From DATJQF01 sp035505995 (GTDB lineage: Bacteria; Bacteroidota; Bacteroidia; Bacteroidales; FEN-979): 38,756 bases of DNA. Where the stretch lies: the NCBI GenBank assembly GCA_035505995.1, contig DATJQF010000229.1, forward strand, positions 1 to 38,756, written 5' to 3'. This document shows positions 24,370 to 33,208 of the stretch, in pieces. The position numbers and the translations under genes are program-made. Each line of letters begins with the position of its first letter. Position 1 is the stretch's first letter. The notes under the pieces were generated by a model that saw only the letters and a list, made by a program, of their open reading frames with translations, did no database searches and had not been told where the DNA came from.

Positions 24370-25856
24370 CAGAATTTATAATAGATGAACGACTGGATCG
24401 AGCCGGTGACCAGTGTCAGGGTGGTATAAGCCAGCACCAGCAATACGCCCAGGATCGTCAGGACCTGAACTCCGTGGAAGGTGACGGAAGCCGGGATCCG
24501 GTGCCGGTTCTTCATGAGGCCGTTCGCCAGTTCCAGCAGTTTGCTCCAGACCGGGGTGCAGCCCAGGACCCCCAGGAAGGCCATGATCAGGAATTCCCGG
24601 TTGGTATAGGGGATAAAAATCGCCCAATCGGTCTTAGCCCCTCCCAGGCCGAACATGACGGTCAGGTAATGTCCGGCAAAGCCCAGGTCGGGTGACCGGA
24701 AGATGACCCAGGAGATCAGTACGAAGAACAGGGTATAAAACCTGGCGAGGAGCGCAGGCCCCTTGTCCAGCCATTTACCGAACCGGCTTCTCTCGAGAAC
24801 CAGCAGGAGACCATACAGCATCCCCCAGGCGATAAAGGTCCATGCGGCTCCGTGCCAGAGCCCGCAGAGGAAGAAAGTGACCAGGGCGGCGACCCCGTAA
24901 AGGAGGAAATCGACCCGGATCCCCAGGTATTTTTCCTTTTTCAGGCGGCGTGAGGCAGCGTAGGCTATCGGAAGGAACAGGTAATCCCTGAGCCAGGTGG
25001 AAAGGGTAATATGCCACCGCTTCCAGAAATCCCGGATCGAACGGGCCATATAAGGAAAGTTGAAATTCTCCGTGATCCGGAAGCCGAGCATCCTCCCGAT
25101 CCCGATCGCCATATCGGTGTAACCCGAAAAATCAAAATAGATCTGCAGCATGAAGCTCAGGGCTCCCAGCCAGGCCAGCGGAGCACTCAGCACCGCGGGG
25201 TCGGTGGCGAAAATACGGTCTGCCGTTAAGGCGATGGGAGTGGAGATAATCACTTTTTTCGTCAATCCCAGGCAAAACCTCAGAACGCCGGAGGCGAACA
25301 GCCCGGGAGTGAGGATCCTCTGCGTCAGTTGCGGACTGAAATCCCGGTACCGGTCTATGGGTCCGGCGATGACCGTTGCAAAAAATCCCAGGTAAAGCCC
25401 CAGGCGGATGATGTTTCGCTCTGCAGGCGATTCTCCCCTCTTTACCGTGATAAGGTAACAGATCCCCCGGAAAGTGAAGAAAGAAATGCCGAGAGGGAAG
25501 ACGATATGAGCCACCGCTACCGGGTTCATCCGGAAGACCGGGATCAGGAGGTTGAAGTTGGAAACCAGGAATCCCGTGTACTTAAAGATCACCAGTCCGA
25601 GGATATTCAATATCAATCCCAGGACGAACCAGGATTTCTTCATTCCCGGCCGGGCATTTCCGATCAGGATCCCCGAGAGATAATTAATGAGGATGGAGCC
25701 GGCAAGCACGCAAACATACCATACCCCCGCCCAGGCGTAAAATACGAGGCTGGCTAAAAAAAGCAGCGTGTTCCGGAAATTCGGCCGGCTGATGAAAACG
25801 AAGAACAGGCAAATCGGGAGAAAGAAAAACAGGAATACCAGCGTGGTGAATTGCAT
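24369..25856 (-). CDS. MBOAT-family membrane O-acyltransferase (AlgI-like)
   Basis: A 495-residue multipass membrane protein. The AlgI/DltB motif block DFSGYTDMAIGIGRMLGF (about 242-259) followed by FNFPYMARSIRDFWKRWHITLSTWLRDY, and the catalytic His in CGLWHGAAWTFIAWG, are clear. MBOAT proteins pass acetyl from cytoplasmic acetyl-CoA across the membrane to a periplasmic transferase, here the AlgJ/X-like protein whose gene overlaps by one base. The length is normal. The ATG at 25856 has no clear consensus promoter in the 95-nt gap to the MFS gene. The acceptor is probably a cell-surface polysaccharide. Confidence 0.93.
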   Translation of the reverse strand: MQFTTLVFLFFFLPICLFFVFISRPNFRNTLLFLASLVFYAWAGVWYVCVLAGSILINYLSGILIGNARPGMKKSWFVLGLILNILGLVIFKYTGFLVSNFNLLIPVFRMNPVAVAHIVFPLGISFFTFRGICYLITVKRGESPAERNIIRLGLYLGFFATVIAGPIDRYRDFSPQLTQRILTPGLFASGVLRFCLGLTKKVIISTPIALTADRIFATDPAVLSAPLAWLGALSFMLQIYFDFSGYTDMAIGIGRMLGFRITENFNFPYMARSIRDFWKRWHITLSTWLRDYLFLPIAYAASRRLKKEKYLGIRVDFLLYGVAALVTFFLCGLWHGAAWTFIAWGMLYGLLLVLERSRFGKWLDKGPALLARFYTLFFVLISWVIFRSPDLGFAGHYLTVMFGLGGAKTDWAIFIPYTNREFLIMAFLGVLGCTPVWSKLLELANGLMKNRHRIPASVTFHGVQVLTILGVLLVLAYTTLTLVTGSIQSFIYYKF

Positions 25857-25951
25857 GTTTACCGACTGTGTCGTAAAGGTAGGAACAACCTTTTAATAAT
25901 CCATCCGGGTCAGCTCAATAAATCCATCAGATCGCCCTGCAGCTGAAGTAT

Positions 25952-27250
25952 TCAATCCTCGGGGTATAATTTTTTTCCTTTTGTCTCCGGAAAGGTCCAG
26001 ATCCAGGCACCGGTGAGTAGCGCGAACAGGGCGGCCAGCGAAATTCCACCCGCCATCTGGTACCGCATGGCGATTAGGGAGATTGCAACCGGGGTCAGGA
26101 ATTGGATCCCACGGGCCAGGTTGAAGGCGGATCCCATCGCAGTGTTCCGAACGGAGGTTGGAAAAATTTCAGAAAATAAAGAGCCAAACCCGCCAAACAT
26201 TCCTGTGCCAAATCCCACCATGAACATACAGGACAGGATCACCGGGGGGTGTTTTACAATATGATCCCATAAAAGGGTCACCATGATCAGCCCCACTGCC
26301 ATAATTACGGAATAAATGCTATACGTGGGCCGCCTTCCTATCCGGTCCGAAACGAAACCGAACAGGAAATATCCCAGGAATCCCCCGGTCTGGGTCACCA
26401 GGATCCAGTAAACGGATTTGGTGAAGGAGAAATTCCTCTCCATCACCAGGTATCCGGGCATCCAGGAATACGTTAGCCAGTAGGCCGACATATCGAAGAT
26501 GGCAAGTACCAGTCCCAACAGGAAAAATTTCCGGGTTTGCGGGGAAAATAACCGGATAAACTGTTGGATCCCTGATGTTGCTCCTCTTTTAGTAAATCCT
26601 GATCCCGGCAGTGAATTCTCCTTCCGGTTCAGCCACAGGTCGGACTCCGGCAGATGCCGGCGGATAAAAAAGACAAGGACTGCGGGCAGGGTGGAAACGA
26701 AGAAACAATACCGCCATCCGATCACCGGCGCGAGTAAACCACCAACCAGGGAAGCAAGCGCGATCCCTATCGGGGCGCCGGTTTGCATAAAGGCACAATA
26801 GCGGCCCCGGTTCCTGCAGGGGAAGGTTTCCCCGATATAGGTCTGCCCGGTCCCCCATTCCCCTCCTACTCCCAGCCCGGTGATGACCCGGAAGATCATC
26901 AGCAGCCAGAAAGTCCCTGCCAGTCCCGACAGAAGCGTCCCTGCGGAATAGGTCAGGATAGTCCATTGAAGAATAGCGCGTCGCCCGAAGCGATCGGCCA
27001 GGATCCCGAAGATCACACCTCCTATGGCAGTGGCCGCCAGGGTCGTCCCCATCACATAGGACATCTGCAGCTGGCTGAAATGATATTCCTGCGCGATCGG
27101 GATTATTAAGAAAGTGAACAGGATCAGATCATAAAAATCAAACACCCATCCTGCCCAGCTCATGAACAGGATGCGGTAATGCACAGGAGTTAGCCGCGAA
27201 TGCTGATTGAGAAATAAGGGACGTTCAGCCGCTACGGAAGATTCACTCAC
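25952..27250 (-). CDS. MFS transporter
   Basis: The 432 residues form twelve hydrophobic segments. The MFS signature between segments 2 and 3 reads GILADRFGRRAI, and its counterpart in the second half is FVSDRIGRRPTYS. The segments AGWVFDFYDLILFTF and VITGLGVGGEWGTGQTY place it in the group of sugar-acid, aromatic-acid or lactate:H+ symporters (AAHS/SHS-like, near NanT). The substrate cannot be fixed from the sequence. A sialic-acid or carboxylate substrate is possible. The gene lies between the AlgI gene and a T9SS gene on the same strand and is not obviously part of either transcript. Confidence 0.85.
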   Translation of the reverse strand: MSESSVAAERPLFLNQHSRLTPVHYRILFMSWAGWVFDFYDLILFTFLIIPIAQEYHFSQLQMSYVMGTTLAATAIGGVIFGILADRFGRRAILQWTILTYSAGTLLSGLAGTFWLLMIFRVITGLGVGGEWGTGQTYIGETFPCRNRGRYCAFMQTGAPIGIALASLVGGLLAPVIGWRYCFFVSTLPAVLVFFIRRHLPESDLWLNRKENSLPGSGFTKRGATSGIQQFIRLFSPQTRKFFLLGLVLAIFDMSAYWLTYSWMPGYLVMERNFSFTKSVYWILVTQTGGFLGYFLFGFVSDRIGRRPTYSIYSVIMAVGLIMVTLLWDHIVKHPPVILSCMFMVGFGTGMFGGFGSLFSEIFPTSVRNTAMGSAFNLARGIQFLTPVAISLIAMRYQMAGGISLAALFALLTGAWIWTFPETKGKKLYPED

Positions 27251-27280
27251 GGCTACTGCTTAATCAACGAGAATAAAAGT

Positions 27281-29599
27281 TTAATTGATCACCAGCTTTT
27301 CGACTTTCAACTCACTTGCTGATTTTACGCGTACGAAATAAATTCCGCGATCAAACGTGCTGAGGTCGAGGTTCCGGGTCACGGATTTCTGCGGACCGGA
27401 TACCTGTTCCGAATACACCTGCCTGCCCGAGAGATCGGTCAGCGTGATCATGGCGGCGGCATCCTGAAGGTTCGTCAGCACCAGGGAACAGCTGGTATGA
27501 GCAGGGTTCGGAAAGATCTGCAGGTCGAATCCTCCTCCTCCCGCGACCGGTGCGATCCCCACGGCCGGAGTAAAGGTCACCGTGATGCTGTCGACCGGGT
27601 TCATCGTGCAGGGAGGATGCGGGAAACCGGTCAGCGTGACGGTGAACGACCCCGCCATCCTTTCCTGCCAGCTGGTGGAATAAACCGGGTTCAGGATGAA
27701 TTCGTTGTCGAATGTGCCATCCCCCAGGGTCCCCCACCTCAGCGACCAGCAGTTGGAATCGACTGCATTCAGCTGGTAGGAGAGCAGCGTGTAATAAATG
27801 GTGGTGTCGTTCCCGGCGAATACCACAGGTTGCGGATTCACCGTGACCTTGATCGTATCCGATTTTGAGTTGGTCCCGTCGCTCACCTCGCAAATGTATT
27901 GCGTGGTCGACAGGGGGGTCACAACCGGGTTGGGAACGGTATCCGTAAATCCTGCCGGGATGGAGGTCCAGGCGTACGTATAGGTTCCCGATCCTCCGGT
28001 GACCGTGGCCTGCAACTGGGAAGTATCCCCCTGGCAGACTGCACCGGGTGTCGCAGTCAGGTTCAGCGAGAGGATGTTTGCAAAGGAGAAGGACGCTATC
28101 CTGGTTTTCCAGTTCGAGCCGGAGGTGCTGGCGTAATATTCCTGGGTATACCAGAAAACGGCATTGGCATCGCAGGTCATTGAGCTGTAATCCCCCCAAC
28201 GGCTGCTGGCGCTGGTCTGGGCACCCCCGCTGTAGTATATTCCTTTTTCTGCAATGGTCATGGTGTTAAGCGGGTCATTTTTCAGCCGGCCGGTATATTT
28301 GATGGCCGGGTACATCGAGCTGCTCGATTCGGAAAAGCCGAGTGCAATGTTTCCTGCCGTATCCATGGCGATGCTTCCCATCCAGCGGCAGTTGCCGTCC
28401 GGCGAATAGGTGGACTGCTGGTAGACCGTCCAGGACCCGGTGGTTTTTCTCAGCTCATACCAGCGGACACCTGCCACATTGGAGCCTGCATTGACGGTAT
28501 GATTAAGGACCATGGACTCATGGTCGCTGAATTTACGGTACTGGCAGCGGTACATGAGACGGTCGGGGATGGCGTCCAGTTTATGGGTCGTGCCGTTCTC
28601 GGGGATGTTCGGCTGGTTGTCATTAAAGGTGGTCACGGGTAACGAATGGAAGTTTCCGAAAGTGGAATTGGACGGCGTGGTGAAGTCCGCATGAAATTCA
28701 TATATGCCCAGGGAGCAGGGGGACGGATTCATGTATGTGAAATATTCAGGGGTCCCCATCGTCGGGAATTCACCGTCGCAGTCACCCGGCAATGCCGTAA
28801 AGGCAGGGTCCGAGGCAGCGAGGTCAAATTCCACCATCTGGGCTGTTGAATTGCCCGCCAGCATGGCGGAACGGTCCAGTGCCGCAACGCCGATCCCGTC
28901 GTAGTTGGCTCCTCCCGCAAAGCGGTTAAAGGAGAAATAATATCCGTCGGGCCATACCCCCCACTTGGGATAATCCGGCAGGGTGGTGTTGAAGGCGTAC
29001 TGGTACCGGTACCAGCTGCCGGTCGGATCGGAGGTCTGGGATACCGCCACCATCTGCCAGTATTGGTTCCCGGTATAGGAAAGCTGGGTGACCAGCCACC
29101 GGTCGGCCTGTTCGTCATAATTCACGACGCCGTCGCCCCCGTTATAATTATTGGGCATCCCGCTCCAGATCGTGGTGTTGGCAGCATTGAGCAGCAGGCT
29201 GCCGGTTTTGTCAAAGATGGAATAGTTCATATTGACGATCTGGAAATAGTAATTCGGGCCGACGTCCCCGTAGGTATCCGGGGGGATCACGCCCTGGGAA
29301 TTCACGCCGCCGTCGAAATTCTGGATGGTTGTATCGGTGGTGACCTTGGGCCCGTTGAAATGCTGGATCGCAGGATCTATATAATTCGCCGGAAATTGCC
29401 GGTTACTTTGCCGGAAAAAATTCTTCACGACTTCTTCTTTCCAGTTCCCGGACTGATTGGGAAGATTTTTTACCATGTCCCGCAGCGGGGGGGAAACATC
29501 AAAATAGACCGGGCTTTTCACAACCAGAGTGGCTCGCTGGGAAAAGGCTGGTATGCCCGACAGCGCAGATAAAACGAGAAGTAACAAAATTTTTTTCAT
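27281..29599 (-). CDS. T9SS-exported protein, paralogue of the 943-residue protein
   Basis: The 772-residue protein has a signal peptide ending IPAFS-Q, then the same large domain (about 30-508) as the protein at 16334-19165, with shared blocks SPPLRDMVKN, YDEQADRWL, VSQTSDPTGSWYRY and YPKWGVWPDGYY. Only one Ig/PKD-like repeat follows (about 512-590), then the same terminal Ig-like domain and a T9SS sorting domain (FPNPAHTSCSL, DLSGRQVYSEQ, GIYFVRVKS). The paralogues differ mainly by two extra repeats in the longer one. No active-site residues stand out. A -7 box on the minus strand at 29661-29654 (TACCTTTG) may drive it. Confidence 0.88.
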   Translation of the reverse strand: MKKILLLLVLSALSGIPAFSQRATLVVKSPVYFDVSPPLRDMVKNLPNQSGNWKEEVVKNFFRQSNRQFPANYIDPAIQHFNGPKVTTDTTIQNFDGGVNSQGVIPPDTYGDVGPNYYFQIVNMNYSIFDKTGSLLLNAANTTIWSGMPNNYNGGDGVVNYDEQADRWLVTQLSYTGNQYWQMVAVSQTSDPTGSWYRYQYAFNTTLPDYPKWGVWPDGYYFSFNRFAGGANYDGIGVAALDRSAMLAGNSTAQMVEFDLAASDPAFTALPGDCDGEFPTMGTPEYFTYMNPSPCSLGIYEFHADFTTPSNSTFGNFHSLPVTTFNDNQPNIPENGTTHKLDAIPDRLMYRCQYRKFSDHESMVLNHTVNAGSNVAGVRWYELRKTTGSWTVYQQSTYSPDGNCRWMGSIAMDTAGNIALGFSESSSSMYPAIKYTGRLKNDPLNTMTIAEKGIYYSGGAQTSASSRWGDYSSMTCDANAVFWYTQEYYASTSGSNWKTRIASFSFANILSLNLTATPGAVCQGDTSQLQATVTGGSGTYTYAWTSIPAGFTDTVPNPVVTPLSTTQYICEVSDGTNSKSDTIKVTVNPQPVVFAGNDTTIYYTLLSYQLNAVDSNCWSLRWGTLGDGTFDNEFILNPVYSTSWQERMAGSFTVTLTGFPHPPCTMNPVDSITVTFTPAVGIAPVAGGGGFDLQIFPNPAHTSCSLVLTNLQDAAAMITLTDLSGRQVYSEQVSGPQKSVTRNLDLSTFDRGIYFVRVKSASELKVEKLVIN

Positions 29600-29734
29600 T
29601 TTCTATTTCCGTTTAGTTTGTGAAAGTTGACCTAATTCAGGATTTTTACCCTCCAAAGGTAATGATTAATAAGATCGAAAAATTGAAGCAGGATTCTCTT
29701 CTGCTGATTAAAATACGGTCTCTGCTGAAAAGAG

Positions 29735-29766
29735 TTGGATTCCTTTTCAGTCAGGTTCTACCTTTG
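29735..29766 (+). promoter_or_regulatory. Bacteroidota-type promoter ahead of the remnant and DUF1566 gene
   Basis: TTG (29735-29737) and TACCTTTG (29759-29766), 24 bp apart start to start. Transcription would begin near 29772 and run through the start-less remnant into the DUF1566 gene. Confidence 0.6.
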
Positions 29767-29831
29767 GGGCATTCTTCTTTCCTGAAAAAAACAGGAACCT
29801 ATACAAAAAACCAAGAAAAACCAGGAAATGA

Positions 29832-30101
29832 ATCGATTCTCCGCCATCAGGCTCGTCGGATACGGCCGATACGTCGGTCATTGCGACTCTGTCCGCGGAT
29901 TATGGCAGGTACGACGGAAGAATCATTTACCTTTATGCCACCTATTTCTCAAAAGTTTACCAGTCGCTTGATGCGCAGCAGAAAAACCAGCTCACCTCCC
30001 TGGCAAATGACCTCGGTTACATGGATCCTGCGGGAGCCTTTCTTTACTCGACCCCGATCCCTATGCCGAATATTGAAAACACAGACTATTTCTTCAAATA
30101 A
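29832..30101 (+). pseudogene. 3' remnant of a helical protein gene, no start codon
   Basis: An open frame of 89 codons ends with TAA at 30099-30101, 9 nt before the DUF1566 gene. It contains YGRYDGRIIYLYATYFSKV, SLDAQQKNQLTSLANDLG and FLYSTPIPMPNIENTDYFF, a clear protein-like pattern (helices, then a TPIxMPxIxNTDxxF tail) that I recall from exported proteins encoded beside DUF1566 genes. There is no ATG, GTG or TTG before its last third, and a stop (TGA, 29829-29831) lies directly upstream. The expected N-terminal two-thirds, including any signal peptide, is missing. The 164-codon frame at 29620-30114 overlaps it in another frame and is not a gene. A 5' deletion or frameshift is the likely cause. 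Confidence 0.55.
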
Positions 30102-30110
30102 AGCATTCTC

Positions 30111-31691
30111 ATGAAAAAATATGCCTGGGCACGGATCAACCGGAAGAAGTTTATAGTCACGGTATTATGGTTTCTCTTCCTGTTTGGCAACATCGGGGCT
30201 TACCCCCAAGCCTACAAGATCGTGAGCACGGATGTCGCTGTTTGTTACGACACCGCCAATCCCATACCCTGTCCCACTTCTCCGGGCGATCCTTTCTACG
30301 GGCAGTTCCCAGGAGTGAACCTCCCTTCCTTCCAGGCGAACAACAACGGAACCGTGACCGACCTGGTCACCGGCCTTACCTGGCAGAAAAGCCCGGATCA
30401 GAACGGGAATAATGACGGGGTGATCACCATCGACGACAAGCTTACCTGGCCGCAAATCCAGGCCCGGCTCCTGGTGCTGAATTCAACCAGCTGGGGCGGA
30501 TTCAGCGATTGGCGGATCCCCACCATTAAAGAGCTCTACTCGCTGACTAACTGGAACGGAACCGATCCCAGCGGGCTTCAGGGAACAAATACTTCCGGGC
30601 TCACTCCTTTCCTCGACACCAACTATTTCCCGTTTGCATACGGAAATCCTCCCGTGGAAAGGATCATCGATGTACAATACGCATCCGGTAATCTGTACCA
30701 GGATAACCAGAATGATAAGCTGTTCGGGTTCAATTTTGCCGACGGAAGGATTAAAGGATATGGGTTGATCATGCCCGGCGGAGGGGATAAGGTATTTTCG
30801 TTTATTGCCGTTCGGGGGAATTCTTCTTACGGCTTCAATCATTTCACGGATAACGGGGACCAGACCGTCACAGACTCCTCCACGGGATTGATGTGGACAC
30901 GGGACGACAGCCAGGTCGCCATGAACTGGGAGCAGGCCCTGGCGTGGGCGCAGGGAAAAAATGCAGCGAATTACTGCGGTCATAATGACTGGAGGCTCCC
31001 CAATACCAAGGAGCTGCAGAGCATCGTCGACTATACGCGGACGCCGGAATCCAACCATTCGGCTGCTATCGATCCTGTTTTTACCTGCACTTCCATTATC
31101 AATGAAGCAGGGTATCCCGACTGGCCCTGGTTCTGGACCAGTACGACGCATTTATCCTACGATGGGACTGCTTATCACGGGGGTTGGGCCGTTTATGTTT
31201 GTTTCGGCACGGCGGGGGGATGGATGCAACTGCCGGGCAACACCTATTATTCCTATGTGGATGTACATGGGGCGGGGGCCCAGCGAAGCTCCCCTAAATG
31301 CGGAACCTGGCTGGGAGACTACATGGGCCTGGATTCCCTGGGTAACCCTGTATACGGTAAAGGACCCCAGGGGGATGTGATCCGGGTAAATAATTTCGTC
31401 AGACTGGTACGAGATGTAATGATCAACGGAATAAATGACCGGGAAGGGCCGGAAAGGCTGAAGCTGTATCCTAACCCCGCGAATGTCTTCCTGACTCTCG
31501 ATCTTGAACGGCTTCCCGGCGGCATTGCGACGATGGAAATCATGAATTCCCTGGGACAGATAGTTGTTTCCCTGGAGATCCCGGTGCCTCAAACTGCCGT
31601 AATCAACCTGGGAAAGATCGTACAGGGATGTTATACTGTAAAAGTTTTATTGGAGAATTCAATACTGACCGGCAAGTTTATCCGGAATTGA
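30111..31691 (+). CDS. T9SS-exported protein with two DUF1566 (Lcl) domains
   Basis: The 526-residue protein has a signal peptide (about 1-30, ending near YPQA), an N-terminal segment with CYDTANPIPCPTSPGDPFYGQ, typical of this family, and two DUF1566/Lcl C-terminal-like domains. The first holds NGTVTDLVTGLTWQK and WRIPTIKELYSL, the second DQTVTDSSTGLMWTR, WRLPNTKELQSIVDY and WFWTSTTH. A T9SS sorting domain follows (about 445-526; LYPNPANVF, MNSLGQIVVSL, CYTVKVLL). DUF1566 occurs in many secreted surface proteins and its role is unknown. It follows the remnant at 29832-30101 by 9 nt, so the two were probably one transcript. Confidence 0.85.
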   Translation: MKKYAWARINRKKFIVTVLWFLFLFGNIGAYPQAYKIVSTDVAVCYDTANPIPCPTSPGDPFYGQFPGVNLPSFQANNNGTVTDLVTGLTWQKSPDQNGNNDGVITIDDKLTWPQIQARLLVLNSTSWGGFSDWRIPTIKELYSLTNWNGTDPSGLQGTNTSGLTPFLDTNYFPFAYGNPPVERIIDVQYASGNLYQDNQNDKLFGFNFADGRIKGYGLIMPGGGDKVFSFIAVRGNSSYGFNHFTDNGDQTVTDSSTGLMWTRDDSQVAMNWEQALAWAQGKNAANYCGHNDWRLPNTKELQSIVDYTRTPESNHSAAIDPVFTCTSIINEAGYPDWPWFWTSTTHLSYDGTAYHGGWAVYVCFGTAGGWMQLPGNTYYSYVDVHGAGAQRSSPKCGTWLGDYMGLDSLGNPVYGKGPQGDVIRVNNFVRLVRDVMINGINDREGPERLKLYPNPANVFLTLDLERLPGGIATMEIMNSLGQIVVSLEIPVPQTAVINLGKIVQGCYTVKVLLENSILTGKFIRN

Positions 31692-31766
31692 CCGGGAGAA
31701 GAAACCCCATTCAACTAGGGTACAGGCGAAAGAAGCTATTATCCGGCTTTCAAAAATGATGCGTTA

Positions 31767-31876
31767 TCTCTTGTACGAAACGGAACCGGATCGTCTTTTA
31801 CGGGAACACGTATATCCCGGTAAGTGATCCCTATAAAGAAGGATTCCGAAAATTCATTGAAAACAATTTTCTGTAG
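31767..31876 (+). pseudogene. Possible short coding remnant
   Basis: Between the DUF1566 gene and the acyltransferase gene, about 36 codons end with TAG at 31874-31876 and contain YIPVSDPYKEGFRKFIENNFL, which looks like protein. There is no start codon and the frame is closed upstream by TGA. It could be the tail of a lost gene or chance. Confidence 0.2.
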
Positions 31877-31909
31877 TCCCGGGTCCCCTGCTTCCGGATG
31901 AAGGTTTCA

Positions 31910-33079
31910 TCATTTTTTCACCACTCCCCTGCCGCCGGTCAGGTGGGTATATATTCCCGGGAGGAGGCGCCGCAGGATCTCCCCGGTTACAATGCATAAA
32001 GAAATCACCGCAAGCGGCAGGAGGAAATACGAGATCAGCCGCGTGGCCGGCAGATAATGAAACCATCCCAGAACCGGATTGATCGCATAAGCGACCAGCG
32101 GCGCATGCATCGCATAGATCATGAAAGCAAATGCGCTCAACCAGATAAACCATTTTTTGCTCATGCACCAGGTTACCCACCGGTCGAGTCCGAACCAGCA
32201 AAAGATCAGTCCGCTGAGCACCATGAGTTTATGCAGGATGAGCAGGACGAAATATACCGAATTGCCCATCACCGGTTGACCCTTGAAGGCAAGTATCGTT
32301 TTCACCCCTGCGATTCCGGCAAAAGCGATGCCCCACCAGAGGGGGCGCCATCTCCGCCCCGGAGATTCAATGTTGAACTGCGTTTTCCGGATCCAGACTC
32401 CCAGCGAAAAGAACAGGAGCCCTTCTCCTTCCACCAGGATGAACGACATAGTGCCCAGCCACATCACTACTGCGACCGTAAAAAATATCCAGCGAACGAT
32501 CCTGTGCAGCACACACCATCGGATCAGGGGATATGCAAGATTGTAAATGAAAAGAACACGGATAAACCATAGCTGGTAAGGTACCGGGAGGAGGATCCAT
32601 CGCCCCAGCATTTCATACCAGTGATAATCATGGAGCAGCATTCGTTGGTCATCGATCTGCACCACTCCCGAACCGGCTATGATCCCGCGTCCATAATGTG
32701 TCAGCTCCAGTCCGTAGGTAAAAGCCAGCCCCAGGGCACTCCAGATCAGGTACGGAATGATGAGGGTCTTGAACCGTTTCCACGTGAACGACCGGTAAGG
32801 CCGGTAGTCGTGCAAGGCATACAGAAATCCGGAGATGATGAACAGCATCGGGATCCGGAACCGGAGAAGTCCGTTGGCCAGGAAATATTCAAGAAAACTG
32901 GTGCCGGTGAGCGGTTCACCCGGGAGGGTCCAGGGCTGCAGGTACCGGATATGAAGATTGTATCCATGGACAAAAACCAGCAGGACCATGGAAATGAAGG
33001 ACCAGAACCTGAATTTTGAACTGAGAAAAGAGGATAATTCCGGGGTTGTCAAGGGATGTGAAAAATATTGAGGCGGCAT
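31910..33079 (-). CDS. Acyltransferase-3 family membrane protein
   Basis: A 389-residue multipass protein of the acyltransferase-3 family, which O-acylates sugars in peptidoglycan, lipopolysaccharide or other glycans. It has about ten hydrophobic segments, the conserved VHGYNLHIR early in segment 1 and the LFIISGFLYALHDY block after the second segment. The later segments carry WFGLDRWVTWCM and KKWFIWLSAFAFMIYAMHAPL, the usual C-terminal part. The second gene of this broad type in the window (see the MBOAT gene) suggests surface-glycan acylation. The acceptor and donor are not known. It stands alone; the convergent DUF1566 gene ends 218 nt away. Confidence 0.85.
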   Translation of the reverse strand: MPPQYFSHPLTTPELSSFLSSKFRFWSFISMVLLVFVHGYNLHIRYLQPWTLPGEPLTGTSFLEYFLANGLLRFRIPMLFIISGFLYALHDYRPYRSFTWKRFKTLIIPYLIWSALGLAFTYGLELTHYGRGIIAGSGVVQIDDQRMLLHDYHWYEMLGRWILLPVPYQLWFIRVLFIYNLAYPLIRWCVLHRIVRWIFFTVAVVMWLGTMSFILVEGEGLLFFSLGVWIRKTQFNIESPGRRWRPLWWGIAFAGIAGVKTILAFKGQPVMGNSVYFVLLILHKLMVLSGLIFCWFGLDRWVTWCMSKKWFIWLSAFAFMIYAMHAPLVAYAINPVLGWFHYLPATRLISYFLLPLAVISLCIVTGEILRRLLPGIYTHLTGGRGVVKK

Positions 33080-33208
33080 AAAATTAAAGGTTATTTTTTT
33101 GTCACGGAGAAAATCCCAGGAAGTATTTTTCCCAATGAAAATTTAGCTCCCATGCAATAAAATCAGACGGGTTAGGTTTACGGATAAATCTATATAAATT
33201 TATATGTT

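Noticed and set aside
29620..30114. 164-codon plus-strand frame in front of the DUF1566 gene
   Set aside because: It lies in a different frame from the protein-like remnant and its translation is Arg/Ser-rich without structure.
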